Shown here one piece after another: positions 59,801 to 64,000 of a stretch of 64,000 bases of DNA. The DNA is from Rubripirellula lacrimiformis (GTDB taxonomy: Bacteria > Planctomycetota > Planctomycetia > Pirellulales > Pirellulaceae), in contig NZ_CP036525.1 of assembly GCF_007741535.1 (NCBI RefSeq), forward strand, positions 5,208,001 through 5,272,000. The letters run 5' to 3'. The translations under genes and the position numbers were made by a program. Each line of letters begins with the position of its first letter. Positions within the stretch are counted from its first letter, which is position 1. A model generated the notes under the pieces. That model worked only from the letters and a program-made list of their open reading frames with translations, searched no databases and was not told where the DNA came from.

Positions 59801-61539
59801 TCAATGGTGGCGGCGAAAATGGCCCGTTGCGAGTGACCGCGACCAGCGGCAACACCGAACTGATTGGCCAACCCAGCGTCAGTTATGTGTCACCGTCCAC
59901 CACCGGAACGGTTTCCTTCACGCCACTGCCCAACGGCTTCGGATCGACGACGATCCAGTTGACCGTCGAAGATGGCGGTCTTGATGGCGACTTGGCGACA
60001 ACCGGCGACAATCAAACGACGACAACATCGTTCGTTGTCGAAGTTCTGAACCTGGACGATTCACCGACCGCGGTCGTGGATACCATCGACACCGACGAAG
60101 ACACCGACATTCGGATTCCGTCATCGGCGCTGACCGCCAATGACACCGACCCGGACATCGGCCCTGGCAGCAGCGAGCAGCTGAGTCTGACTTCGGTCGA
60201 CGCCATCTCCACGCAGGGTGCCACTATCCGGTTCAATCCGACCACGGGCGAAATCACCTACGTGGCAACCAGCTCTGCGACGCTGCAGGCATTGGCCCCG
60301 GGCGAATCGCTGCAGGACAGTTTCACCTACACGATCACCGACTTGGACGGCGAATCGCCCGAACCGGTCGGCACCGTGTTCCTAAATGTCACTGGAATCA
60401 ACGACGCACCCACCGTTGTCGATGATGCCATCGCGGCTCCCGAAGATGTCACTTCCACCACCCCGATCATCATCAAACCGCTCAGCAATGACTTTGATGT
60501 GGACGGAAGCTTGGATCTAGACAGCCTGATCATCACGCTTGACCCTCAATTCGGATCGCTCGCGAAACGAACGACGTCTACCGGCGAAGTCGAATTGGCG
60601 TATTCGCCCTTCTCGACCTTCACCGGTGCCGATTCGTTCCGCTACACGATTTCCGACAACTTGGGACAACAGAGTGCCCAGGCAACGGTCTCGATCGACC
60701 CCAGCCGTTTGCCGCGAACCGGTGCAGACGTGGCCGGTGGCGTGGCAGGCAACGACATCCACATCGATGTGCTGGCCAACGACTTGCCCGTCGTCGGCGA
60801 CTTGGATCGTTCGACGTTGACCGTCACCACGCAAAGCACCGGAGGTGTGGCGACCGTGCAACCCGATGGCACGATCACCTACGTCCCCAATGTGGGATTC
60901 ACCGGCAGCGATTCGTTCCAGTACACGGTCGCGGACACTGCTGGGAATGTCAGCAAGCCGCAGGCGGTCAGCGTTCAAGTGGTCAACAGTGGACTGCAGA
61001 ACCCGATCCTGTTCGGCGACGTGAATGCCAATGGCGAAGTCACCGCGCTGGATGCACTGCTGATCATCAACCGTCTGTCGCGTGCCGGCGGAGTCGCCAG
61101 CATCCCAGTGGGCGACGATGAACGGGGCCCCGATTTCTTCGATGTCAACGGCAACCGTCAAATCAGTGCATTGGACGCTCTGTTGGTGATCAACCGCATC
61201 GGCACTCAAGCATCGGTGATCCCCAGTGGCGAATCTGTCGGAGGCGAAGGCGAATCGATCCCAGCGACTCTGTCACAGCCGATCATCGCCGACCTGGCAA
61301 CGTCACGAAGCACGGCCGAGGAATTGGCCGCCGAGTCGTCCAGCGACGCGGACAGCCCATGGGCCGACATCCACGCGGCCGACTCGGGTCTGATCGCAGG
61401 CAAGTTGGTCAGTCACGGCAGTGCTAACGAAGTCGATGTCGATTTGGTCGACCTACTGGCGCAACAGGCCGATCTGGACGATGAACAAGAACAGGACGAA
61501 AGTTCGCGAAACGACCTGGCCCTGCTGGATCTGATCTAG
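41806..61539 (+). CDS. Giant secreted multidomain protein: two metalloprotease domains, beta-helix, cadherin-like repeats and dockerin
   Basis: A 6577-residue protein. A LEPR-XLL-type motif (LESLERRELLA, residues 23-33) replaces a normal signal peptide. Domains in order: matrixin-like metalloprotease with HEVGHGLGLLH at 249-259 and Met-turn M269; PPC-type domain (about 325-435); SbsA-type Ig modules; second metalloprotease with HEIGHAIGLGH at 880-890; second PPC-type domain; right-handed beta-helix (about 1080-1830); further PPC and propeller-like parts; GEVED region (about 3870-4165); cadherin-like modules; eight repeats of about 112 residues between 4925 and 6085, six of them contiguous from about 5411; dockerin with two Ca-binding repeats (GDVNANGEV at about 6404, FFDVNGNRQI later); acidic tail. 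It is probably surface-bound. Function is unknown; proteolysis and adhesion are inferences. Confidence 0.9.
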   Translation: MVQLRPTAKTRRQLRTEKRRLQLESLERRELLAAEIIGTTGLEPHAVFAPDTPQSYIDQWEQEHGNAPVPDGFVGPINLSSSRWTNPTGGVSPEIGDGATISWSFIPDNTLVAGDAAPAGSDLIAFLDGIYGGTGNSTIETKPWFPLFQNVFDEWETNSGLTFVYEPNDDGAAQGGNAVGEIGVRGDIRIGGANIDGNYNTLAYNFIPTGGGNSGVDGDMVIDTADIFYANNSNGAGGENRGLHNVLMHEVGHGLGLLHVEPVNQTKLMEPSVNFSFLGAQHDDKLAIQSLYGDRFSDNNSQANATDLGQVNAASIHATNVSIDSNSDIDWYSFDAEAGELLTLAITPSGEAYSVGAQGGSASDVDSRSNSDLRFELYTPSGDLIVSQNAAAEGEPEYASSIALLESGKYTVGVFGSSSRGANSGENSQTQFYSLTVQQSQLTDPSLIAVAPNNGELFDLDPTDQSSNFRELAPTELTLTFGGTHAIDASTLDAITVQYSESGNFVLDAVDVNIGYIGLDASGRNAIVRFAENLSDGFYQLSVSSELSSVAGIPFLPSSPEPVPGAPLQTREVISFEIELGAKVIAVVAQPIVGGSANLREIDVYFDDADLFRPGSTIANPSFYQLVDTQNTATTEDDVLAMPQSIAVDSVARKVTLTFAADLDAYVDPGDTLRLRVGDNTDFTNINVTRQSIPTDAGLTKTTAAAVTSAATGSWSTVITGQAIRNFGAIQVNPMVDDAGSRSDPGHRDIEIEGHFLSPGSIDGDNSVTTIAYTFLRNTPYGSNSQGDPLFNQMNAEQEKRFLEILDLYSAQLGIDFVETETFGLRLIVGDLSTADPTVVSGPGGTAGLGGPGGVTMDALDFTTSQSNQFGAGFFNVALHEIGHAIGLGHSYELSPGTVQGSTGQYPDPERTGPGTEWAFPSANDIVHGIHLHQRESLDVDLYKVSVAETGILKAQTFAQRLPSASLLDTRLSLYQEDASGKLVLVSANEDYFGADSFIEYSVTAGDYYVGVSSEGNSLFDPNSGLTAAGGTSEGSYELRVDFKSEAATAMVDAAGTRIDGDRDGSQGGIYDFWFEPVDTTTIFVNKLGGTGVGPLGSLTNPYTDIPAALAAAEAAVAANDGVVVRLLPNGGVDADVMTAGDNLAYEIGVIPSINDTLDDGRNLTLPRGVHLVVDAGVIMKFLDARISVGSDDDGNDRSEGSISVQGTPDLPVYFTSYNDTTLGSNSNIFGSAVQRGDWGGIEIRSDVDRLQGRNDLSRQGIFQNYVNHAQFSYGGGEVSTVGRTIDPIHLSDSRPELSYNMIVRSSGAAMSADPNAFEVTTFAEPRFQSFSISGDGFSTDYDRVGPSIFGNLFDENSTNGIFVRIDTPAGGGLETLRVTARFDDTDIVHVLGENLLIDGNAGGPIQVSRRPSPIIGLAVASGGALTAGNYQYSYTFVDQFGFESPGSVVQQINAVAANSQIDLTNIPVASEQYVARRLYRSVGGSPFTLVAELDKSSRDYTDNLTTPAIGAPTMDPTNAAVIHSRPDGTLVVDPGTLIKNRGARIQLGFGATLIAEGIEGKEIVLTARADDRYGAGGTFDTNGNGASVGAPAAWAGIYASPTSRLSIDHTYVAFAGGTTGVNGGTASFNPIQIHQADARIANSVFEDNADGTGVSQGDARRDFAPNAAATIYVTNAQPTFVGNTLINNEGSAFNINVNSMNADFVTDLGRQTGAVAIYETPPANNGPVLRGNRMSGNGVNGVTIRGEVLTTEVVWDDTDIVHVLRNDIEIPDLHTYGGMRMESSSNEALVVKAENAEILATGRSLDIDDRIGGRLIVLGQPGFPVVITALNDATVGAGFSPTGSAQLETVAPTNGPTPGSWQGLKFDSYSHDRNVATAIEREGSVSGLSDSNGDIGVQQDLGLLAANEKSGDENIRLGFTVHGAIAADFDKDLYSFEGVAGTAVWLDIDETDPRLDTVLELIDGNGRVLALSQNSRTESANGALTYTDTTLMRPGHALPMQLDQAAEQNQAGGYRDLFTTNDGDSGMRVILPGTSGTRNTFYVRVRSANLTSSYSTLAGINASLVEGGKTSGGYQLQIRLRETDEHSGSVVRYADLRYATNAIVAIGLPAHSPLAGEMNNPGGVLDLGSFSNTDRAATSISGFADSSPDAYTFTVERDSLQGLNPTDNRLSLMIDVDWADGLTRPNTSAYLFDGTTLIAIGTDSNVSDDRITPIVPGQPSTTKDDSRGSVGSRDAFIGPLELSPLGDYRLVIANPEQVPADMAQFFRSDAANPLARLEPIDSAVRITDDRFDYNPGTGANQTPVPLGPNGPVAVQVGFDDDGSNIIPWQFGDIPLITLREDINNAGEARLSIYNPMTGRHDAVIEEATSNAPLGAAAQSTNGTILGIRNRGNASPQNDANTSTTYSISNEGLVTQVGSTGIQTYEHFLTTGANPVNTNRLDNEGTEFVSMTYYNSPENADRFLYGISNRGAFQGVTVGADTNGNDIVGPGTGVNADNIIFLLDPDTGTAISRRGQNMIGGYESADPLDPRLQNNFNGNNSTASYFPPETPWAGTQIVGQIQIPTNSPATGNPTGNVTSITTSVGDAAKLYAFTDQGAVWEMDIVTGNGGLYSKGDLSVPTANSGLPTLLVDPSVAAPIGGADFITDSDGNRLVFEQVTKGPSNFLDATNDTVGLADMYFGVGRAAGEANSVRRFYAFDLASRTSQPVFTFGADRVAVDGNNAGGEFAGLFFSPLDQSLWHLSDTLRDQEGHGYGEIDDRGPVIGGGSLRFGFDALNDDFNHLSRQDADGVLGGIVSDNSDGNNDLDASDLQGFTGYNFIGGAHGSVQSNNIDLSGFASDDLPTLYFTYLLDSENVNADDDAPNFSDGDLDDVMRDSLRVSVAGEDGVWRLVATNNMDDSIDNRVWHDSRGNVHEYDPVGSNGYTDIGDQRFVQELFDGGTDFRQARIDLGPWAGQENVRIRYEFSTAGEARPDQSEIQAIAGERIIDGHTLTISGDMPDSNFTNVSDPLVTRTKTFEFDHGLVVQMPSGAQIAAGGPVELTRPGGSRIMLLTENSGESLGVQVFASDSAADVADKVASFIGLFATSRSPSNPALVSFDSENMTGNYGFGGLPSQIISKPGIAATSDVAIQIHIGMTDIEVRDVIQQSLAETIRYADVAANLASFPVVGNTNSVRVYDLEVTQNNSSDPLTLINGQNAGVANTPGADFGVYSGGSSLSSLLRAGERSRGLGGDNGIYIDDIVIGLADRGETFSGANQGTTMVDDPYFEALLYDAQRDEDRPIVPEVTRGAYQVEVRLGREYLGDDNDGKDARVGLNERLAEGLNLVINSTGADIVDGDTFTLSNGSETLTFEFNDVTAPALTTAPVSTRVPVNYTISDSQGNIADRIRAAINSTSVRSVLGAQATTQAGKSSDPTDPVILIHGYLAATNLGAIDFTSPQSGRAHITGNLTGGDVVLGIDNGDRNRQRDQGVFIVDSNVISFASGTAIDIVADDIAPGSKVPLEGDRPKPGAPQNLPTLSNEKLVHGAVVQNNLLISNGNGIHLAGNQDADGPNVYSRIVNNTIFNSAIGIDIENNAAPTLLNNVLVGNGIGLRGNNQGPTVIRGTVFDDNGNNFPGISAGTEAIIDPVGPLFVNPSDVNFGLSAGNPNFYPADGSVLIDNSIESQLDRTSIVDVKDSLGIPRSPIVVTQRDLAGQIRDDGSTSSGQSQNVKIDRGALDRSDSVGPVATILVPADNDAEMIDIDRLDTFMQLREGVYNFFEILLNDGSGMGPNEGTITADQIVLLENRRPLLAGNEYTFGYNNSNRTLRLTPAAGIWRQDAVYEIVMRNDFLTLADGTTINPIVDLAGNRLQPNRPDGQTRFTIVMPEVELDFGDAPASYATLFATDGPRHAIIDNATPRLGKYIDSEDDSAGVGSDDIVTAPVVDGNVREAGDGPFIVTTVGTDVQLVLSTLPVIGDNISITAGSETAVFELVETGRSVAVGRIPVEYPAGATVEEISDLLADKMAVELLARNVQATASHVAGTNSITLVPQDDEDGAYIGTGVVDGTTLNGVFLDPNSGDVISFLNPLAPSGSEIFLEVVGSGFVDAWVDYNGDGDFNDLGEQVLSSVAVVNGLNSLVLVAPAVSDVAENPDNFGFTNARFRLSSDGNLSPFGLAFDGEVEDYTVVVAKAAIPVSAADAYTFQEDVTLDQTGVGNGVAANDSDAGVTSIQYEVLESPLHGTLTLDPATGQFTYAPDPDFYGDDSFTYRIAGVQTLGAANYPVRSEVATVSLTVTAVNDVPIAFDDARVTLELSDTNTTSTVTVSKADLLDGALAQDDADLRTSPWDEKEQTLRVVQINVLDATGASVEAIPMVSTFVPTAGVHTIATYVADGLGGFVESGSITVTVAADAAVPGSLDEVVSVQYTPKLQYNEDNPRTGPAPSLDGFTFTIADDGKTTLPDGNLAATQPAPETFTANVSIQVRPQNDSPVAADDTIPSTSLTPGPIEDVDFVIPVSFLLSNDTAGPVDVNRTGSDDENTPVGANDGAVMIVTDMPADPLPANFPAGFQAFPLTTAAGATVSYDSATSSLIYSRSDDFYGVDSFQYTIVDQGFDVAVDGTRTSNPKYHTATVNLTIDPVNDVPSAIDQSFETLEDADITITAADLLGAASGDADAMQSTSPLDETNQVVRISALKLGGTNVNAASAAVGQSYATPHGSVVPNFDLDPLSTNFGFLIDLVYTPSTDFNSDNPLTGGLRTLDTFEFTVTDDGISPLPQGGPDVVNPVQSAVATASILVRPINDAPVAADDTASGDDATWNAYFANLPTPEVAPVPTEDIAFVIPRDFALANDRNARASAGDELDFTNDGDLSIVETTITTAFGATVTFDASGDMLYTPAADRFGMDSFVYTVTDLGIDEDSAGDRAVNSLSHEATIFVNLAAVNDTPLLDPIANEAIVEDTPTLTVALAGIDAGGGPTEIQNLRVTATSSDTALIPDPAVTYTSDDIAGSLTLLPNPDGAGTVTITVTVEDAGLDNDLSTTADNLTMTQTFDVFVAAVNDAPTTSPDLISVGSSRWNAYHGGLGPIPTEDTPLDIARDFLLGNDANGPVTALDELNFTHDAPLTIVQQQITTTLGGTVIFLPNGDLRYFPPLDQSGTDSFEYTVTDTGIDQDPTGVPTVRPLTSTTTVTIEVVPVNDPPLIDPIADVIISEDTTSRIVTFTGVDAGGSETQDLRVTTHSDNPTLINDPAVTYTSDGATGSIDLVPNPNQTGDAIITVFVEDAGLDGDLSTSADNSISSTQFRLRVTALNDAPIASDDSLTATEDTPLVFSQASLLANDRNGPANATDELTGQNDGQLVIQQQTITTALGGSVIFLPGGNLQYTPPTDSFGTDTFEYTILDEGVQEDENGNQIVAPLSDVGTVTIDIIPVNDVPTLNQPNAVTMLEDTVRPVVLTGITAGGGEVQNVRVSATSSNPSLLPDPTINYVSPNVNVQFDLVPNANQFGVSVVTVVVEDAGLDNDFATGGDNLSVTKTFIVRVNAVNDPPTLDPIGDVTIDEDAVGESINLTGITAGISETQLIRVIATSGDTTLAANPTVTYTTPDSGATLTFAPVADRFGTTPITVVVEDAGLDGNFATQGDNQQTTRTFQLTINPINDAPSMDALSDLSLDEDAPEQVVALTGITAGPNENQAIRISATSDNTTLLADPSVDYQSPLDAGSLRFVLNPDQFGTATVTVRIEDGGADNNLATLGDNLTSFQTFVIDVAAVNDAPSITPIADITIDEDSPVQFVSLAGITAGGNETQPLRASVSSDNVNLIPTPHLTLDLFTGAGILDYTPAADGFGSATIVVTLEDGGADQDLDTPSDNGITTETFVINVTPINDDPTLSPIADQTVAEDSGPATVSLGGISNGAGETGPLRVTGVSADTTMISDVSVTYTSPDADATLSFTPGTDQFGTTTITVTVEDGGVDGDLATAADNGTTTQSFDVMITPVNDSPTINQPSDVTINEDSPQQTVALSGIINGGGENGPLRVTATSGNTELIGQPSVSYVSPSTTGTVSFTPLPNGFGSTTIQLTVEDGGLDGDLATTGDNQTTTTSFVVEVLNLDDSPTAVVDTIDTDEDTDIRIPSSALTANDTDPDIGPGSSEQLSLTSVDAISTQGATIRFNPTTGEITYVATSSATLQALAPGESLQDSFTYTITDLDGESPEPVGTVFLNVTGINDAPTVVDDAIAAPEDVTSTTPIIIKPLSNDFDVDGSLDLDSLIITLDPQFGSLAKRTTSTGEVELAYSPFSTFTGADSFRYTISDNLGQQSAQATVSIDPSRLPRTGADVAGGVAGNDIHIDVLANDLPVVGDLDRSTLTVTTQSTGGVATVQPDGTITYVPNVGFTGSDSFQYTVADTAGNVSKPQAVSVQVVNSGLQNPILFGDVNANGEVTALDALLIINRLSRAGGVASIPVGDDERGPDFFDVNGNRQISALDALLVINRIGTQASVIPSGESVGGEGESIPATLSQPIIADLATSRSTAEELAAESSSDADSPWADIHAADSGLIAGKLVSHGSANEVDVDLVDLLAQQADLDDEQEQDESSRNDLALLDLI

Positions 61540-61590
61540 TGCGACCAAAGTCGTTGAACCGGTTGCTCGCTTGGCCAAGTGCTCGTTCAG

Positions 61591-61810
61591 CCGTGTGCTC
61601 AGCGAGCCGCGCGTTTCACGAAAGCGCGCGGGGCGATGCCCACGCGGCTTGGCGATGCACATCGAAAACTGATCTTCGACTGCTCTCGTTTAACCGCGTG
61701 CCCAGCGGGCCGCGCGTTTCACGAAAGCGCGCGGGGCGATGCCCACGCGGTTAAACGACGCATACCGAAAACTGATCCACGACTGCTCTCGTTTAACCGC
61801 GTGCCCAGCG
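61591..61810. repeat. REP-like palindromes beside the insertion sequence
   Basis: A decayed copy lies at about 61591-61650. An intact 71-bp palindrome lies at 61687-61757, with CGTTTAACCGCGTG outer stems and a loop built on TTTCACGAAAG. The left half of a third copy is at 61790-61810. Copies 2 and 3 start 103 bp apart. The outer stems equal those of the arrays around the RAYT gene, whereas the loop differs from the CCACCCACCAA loop there. Confidence 0.88.
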
Positions 61811-63384
61811 AGACTGTGAATAATTGGCCGGTTGTGGCTTGACGCCGTGTTTTTGAAGTGGTTTTTCAAAAATTTTGGATTGCCGGTCGTCGTCAAAGTT
61901 TCAGGTTGAAGCTTCGGTGGTTCTTTTGTCTTGGTGGATCGCTTTGAAGCTTCGTTGGACGCGATGCGTCCAACGATTGGAGACCGGAGGCCAACCTCAA
62001 GGCGTCGCAGTACAGGATTGCCTCATCAGTGTTTGTAAAAATCCTAGGTTGTTCAATCGATTGAAGTTGTTCACCAGCACGTGCCAAAGCGTTTGGGCCA
62101 TTGCTTTCTTCTGGCCACGAACCCGGAACTGATGAAGACCGCGATTACGACATTCCGCGTTGGGAAATTCAGCTATCGATGGACGTCGTCTCAACATCTC
62201 CTGCGCCTCGGGTGTCCCCATCCTCTTTCGATACCTCGCCATCGCGTCGCTATCGCCCGGCTTGCTCGCATGGGGATCCTTGCCGTTAGCGACTTGTCTT
62301 TTGATGTCCTTCAGTGGACCGTAAACCTCCGTCCCCGCAGCGTCCATCGCTTCGATATCGCTCGCTTTGGTGAACCCGCCGTCGACCAAGTAGTGTGCCG
62401 GCGTCACCCCATAGGTGCGGCAGATCGACTCGTACATCGGAAGCATCTCACCTTGATCGCTGCCCTGATTGTCAACGCTCACGCCGACGACAATTCGAGA
62501 GTCGCCGTCGCTGGCGAATTGGACGTTATAGGCGGGGCGAAAACCGCCGTCTCCCATCTTCATCCGCGCCGCTTCGGGGTCCGTTGTGGAGGCTCGTGGG
62601 GTCGACTTGCTTTTGCGTGATCGTTTCTCTTTACGACGTCGCTCAAGTTCTTTGAGGTTCTCTTGAGCCGCCTTGATACGCTCGAGTCGTTCGTCGGCAG
62701 CACGCTTGCGGGCGGCCTGTTCGGCCCGAGTTGCCGCGGCAGCTTCCTCGTCGGATCGCTCGGCGAGTTCCTTTACATAGTCTTCGGCAACCTCTTGCAT
62801 CTGTTGGAGCGTCGATTCGGACCGAAACGAACTGCTGCCGGCCGAGGCACGCACCCGCATGCCATCCTGCCCGATGGTATCCAACGTGATCAGTTTTTCG
62901 CTCAGCAGCACGGCGATCGAGTCGCTAAGCAACTTCTCGAGATACTCGGCGTTGCCGCTGCGAAAGTCGCTCAGGGTGTGATGATTAACCGTGACATCGC
63001 CGCAGATCCACAGGTAGTGGAAGTCGCGGGTGGTCAAATCGCTCAAACGGCGGGCGCTACTGATCCCTTCGAGCGTTGCGTAGAACCACAGGGCGAAGAG
63101 GATTCGCGGATCGATCGGGGTGCGACCACGACCATCTACTTTCGATTTAATCTTCTCGTAAAGCGGTCCGAGGTCGAGCGATTCGCAGTACTGCCATACC
63201 AAACGAACGCGGTGCTCGCGGGCCACCATCTGGTCAAGCGAATAGAACCGCATCTCAACTTGGCTGCGTTCGGGGCGGTGGGTGCGAGCGGAACCACGCT
63301 GCTGAGCATCGGTTGGAATTTTCATGCAAATAATTTAGCCCCATGCAGAAATCCAACAAGCCAAAACTCAATTATTCACAGCCT
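61811..63384 (-). mobile_element. Complete IS1182-like insertion sequence, 1574 bp
   Basis: Terminal inverted repeats are AGACTGTGAATAATTG at the left (61811-61826) and, read inwards, AGGCTGTGAATAATTG at the right (63369-63384), one mismatch in 16. A 5-bp direct repeat, CAGCG, flanks it at 61806-61810 and 63385-63389. The transposase gene fills most of it. Removing it and one CAGCG restores a 71-bp palindrome identical in length to its neighbour. Confidence 0.9.
61997..63325 (-). CDS. IS1182-type transposase
   Basis: A 442-residue DDE transposase of the IS1182/IS5-like group. The N-terminal DUF772 region reads FYSLDQMVAREHRVRLVW and SKVDGRGRTPIDPRILFALWFYATLEGISSARRLSDL. The catalytic domain shows the first Asp in TLDTIGQDGMRVRASAG, the second in HYLVDGGFTKASDIEAM and the Glu region near the C-terminus (AEFPNAECRNRGLHQFRVRGQKKAMAQTLWHVLVNNFNRL). 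A charged coiled coil (RAEQAARKRAADERLERIKAAQENLKELERRRKEK) sits between the first and second catalytic segments, typical of IS1182 members. The frame is intact, so the element may be active. Confidence 0.95.
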   Translation of the reverse strand: MKIPTDAQQRGSARTHRPERSQVEMRFYSLDQMVAREHRVRLVWQYCESLDLGPLYEKIKSKVDGRGRTPIDPRILFALWFYATLEGISSARRLSDLTTRDFHYLWICGDVTVNHHTLSDFRSGNAEYLEKLLSDSIAVLLSEKLITLDTIGQDGMRVRASAGSSSFRSESTLQQMQEVAEDYVKELAERSDEEAAAATRAEQAARKRAADERLERIKAAQENLKELERRRKEKRSRKSKSTPRASTTDPEAARMKMGDGGFRPAYNVQFASDGDSRIVVGVSVDNQGSDQGEMLPMYESICRTYGVTPAHYLVDGGFTKASDIEAMDAAGTEVYGPLKDIKRQVANGKDPHASKPGDSDAMARYRKRMGTPEAQEMLRRRPSIAEFPNAECRNRGLHQFRVRGQKKAMAQTLWHVLVNNFNRLNNLGFLQTLMRQSCTATP

Positions 63385-63439
63385 CAGCGGGCCGCGCGTT
63401 TCACAAAAGCGCGCGGGGCGATGCCCACGCGGTCAAACG
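63385..63439. repeat. Right half of the split palindrome
   Basis: Begins with the CAGCG target duplication and continues GGCCGCGCG to GGTCAAACG at 63439. It completes the palindrome whose left half ends at 61810; the arm has a T-to-C change (GGTCAAACG instead of GGTTAAACG). Confidence 0.88.
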
Positions 63440-63670
63440 ATGCACATCGAAAACTGATTTTCGTACCACCATTCCGCTGGCAGGGGGGGGAGACCGGCTA
63501 CTACACGTTCCCCCTGGACCACCCAGCCCGGATAACCTTGCTAACCCCGACGACCAGCTTTTCGATAGCAATCTAACAGCACTTCCCATTCCGTTAGGCT
63601 TCCGCTATCTTGCGGGGCTTCCAGCTAGCGGAAAACCAAATTTCACCGATAATGACGGACCGGAACAGCC

Positions 63671-63892
63671 ATGACCAAGGCTAAAGCAAAAACTAAAGTC
63701 AAGACCCACAAGGGCACCAAGAAGCGTTTCCGACTGAGCGCCAAGGGCAAAGCGATGCACCGCAGCAGCGGTACAAGTCACTTGGCTCAAGCACTCAGCA
63801 GCAAGCGCCGTCGTAACCTGCGTGGCACCACTTCGGTGGACACATGCATGGAAAAGACGATCCAAGCGGCTCTGGCTGGCAACAGCTACTAA
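63671..63892 (+). CDS. rpmI: 50S ribosomal protein L35
   Basis: A 73-residue basic ribosomal protein with the L35 pattern KVKTHKGTKKRFRLSAKGK, then HLAQALSSKRRRNLRG. It binds the large subunit. ATG 63671 fits the family N-terminus. No infC lies upstream: the preceding gene space is the IS and palindromes. rplT, the usual downstream partner, is not reached by the window end. Confidence 0.95.
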   Translation: MTKAKAKTKVKTHKGTKKRFRLSAKGKAMHRSSGTSHLAQALSSKRRRNLRGTTSVDTCMEKTIQAALAGNSY

Positions 63893-64000
63893 GACCGCCA
63901 TCGAACCTCGATTTCTTTTTTACTATCCAGGGAATTTGATTTCCCATCCGATTGGGCAAAACTTCGGCACCTTTATCTGTGTCGGGGCCTGAATCGGAAC

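Noticed and set aside
42119-61403. Many antisense open frames opposite the giant gene
   Set aside because: They mirror the repetitive, GC-biased codon pattern of the sense gene and encode nothing recognisable.

Overview
The window reads as a chromosomal segment of a planctomycete of the Pirellulales (Rhodopirellula-like). This is inferred from gene content only: a giant secreted protein with the LEPR-XLL-type N-terminal motif and a C-terminal dockerin, a DUF1552 protein, an ECF sigma factor overlapping a membrane Ser/Thr kinase gene, a second Ser/Thr kinase carrying WD40-like repeats, and many lipoproteins and Tat-type leaders. No rRNA, tRNA, CRISPR array or phage module was seen.

Layout. 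0-2 kb: the 3' end of a histidine kinase and three receiver-only response regulators. 2-4.8 kb: parA-parB on the minus strand, closed by a terminator and preceded by a GC-rich hairpin tandem repeat. 4.8-13.8 kb: housekeeping and envelope genes (DUF1015/SerK-like protein, ahcY, hemP, trpF, membrane protein, Tat lipoprotein, parvulin-type foldase, lipoprotein). 13.8-15.6 kb: a REP-associated tyrosine transposase (RAYT) flanked on both sides by arrays of 73-74 bp palindromes. 15.7-20.3 kb: a minus-strand run of acyltransferase, beta-hydroxyacid dehydrogenase, unknown protein and ExeA-like AAA ATPase. 20.7-26.2 kb: small unknown protein, a WD40 Ser/Thr kinase, a secreted protein and a zinc-ribbon/TerB-like protein. 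26.4-29.4 kb: flgL-fliW-csrA. 29.8-32.7 kb: two overlapping glycosyltransferase genes. 33-36 kb: ECF sigma factor plus zinc-finger kinase. 36-41.2 kb: SMP-30-like, PTPS/QueD, VOC, cytochrome c'-like, DUF1552 and a TIM-barrel protein. 41.8-61.5 kb: one 6577-codon gene, almost a third of the window. 61.6-63.4 kb: palindromes of the same stem family, one split by a complete IS1182-like element. The window closes with rpmI.

Functional themes. Signalling is prominent: a kinase with three receivers, two very different Ser/Thr kinases, and an ECF/kinase pair that looks like a sigma/anti-sigma switch. The flagellar trio matches the known FliW-CsrA control of flagellar filament protein. The mobile content forms one coherent story. 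The RAYT and its palindrome arrays resemble a REPtron. The same 14-bp stem recurs about 46 kb away with a different loop, and there an IS has inserted with a 5-bp target duplication (CAGCG), so the interrupted palindrome can be rebuilt exactly (21 + 50 = 71 bp, equal to its intact neighbour).
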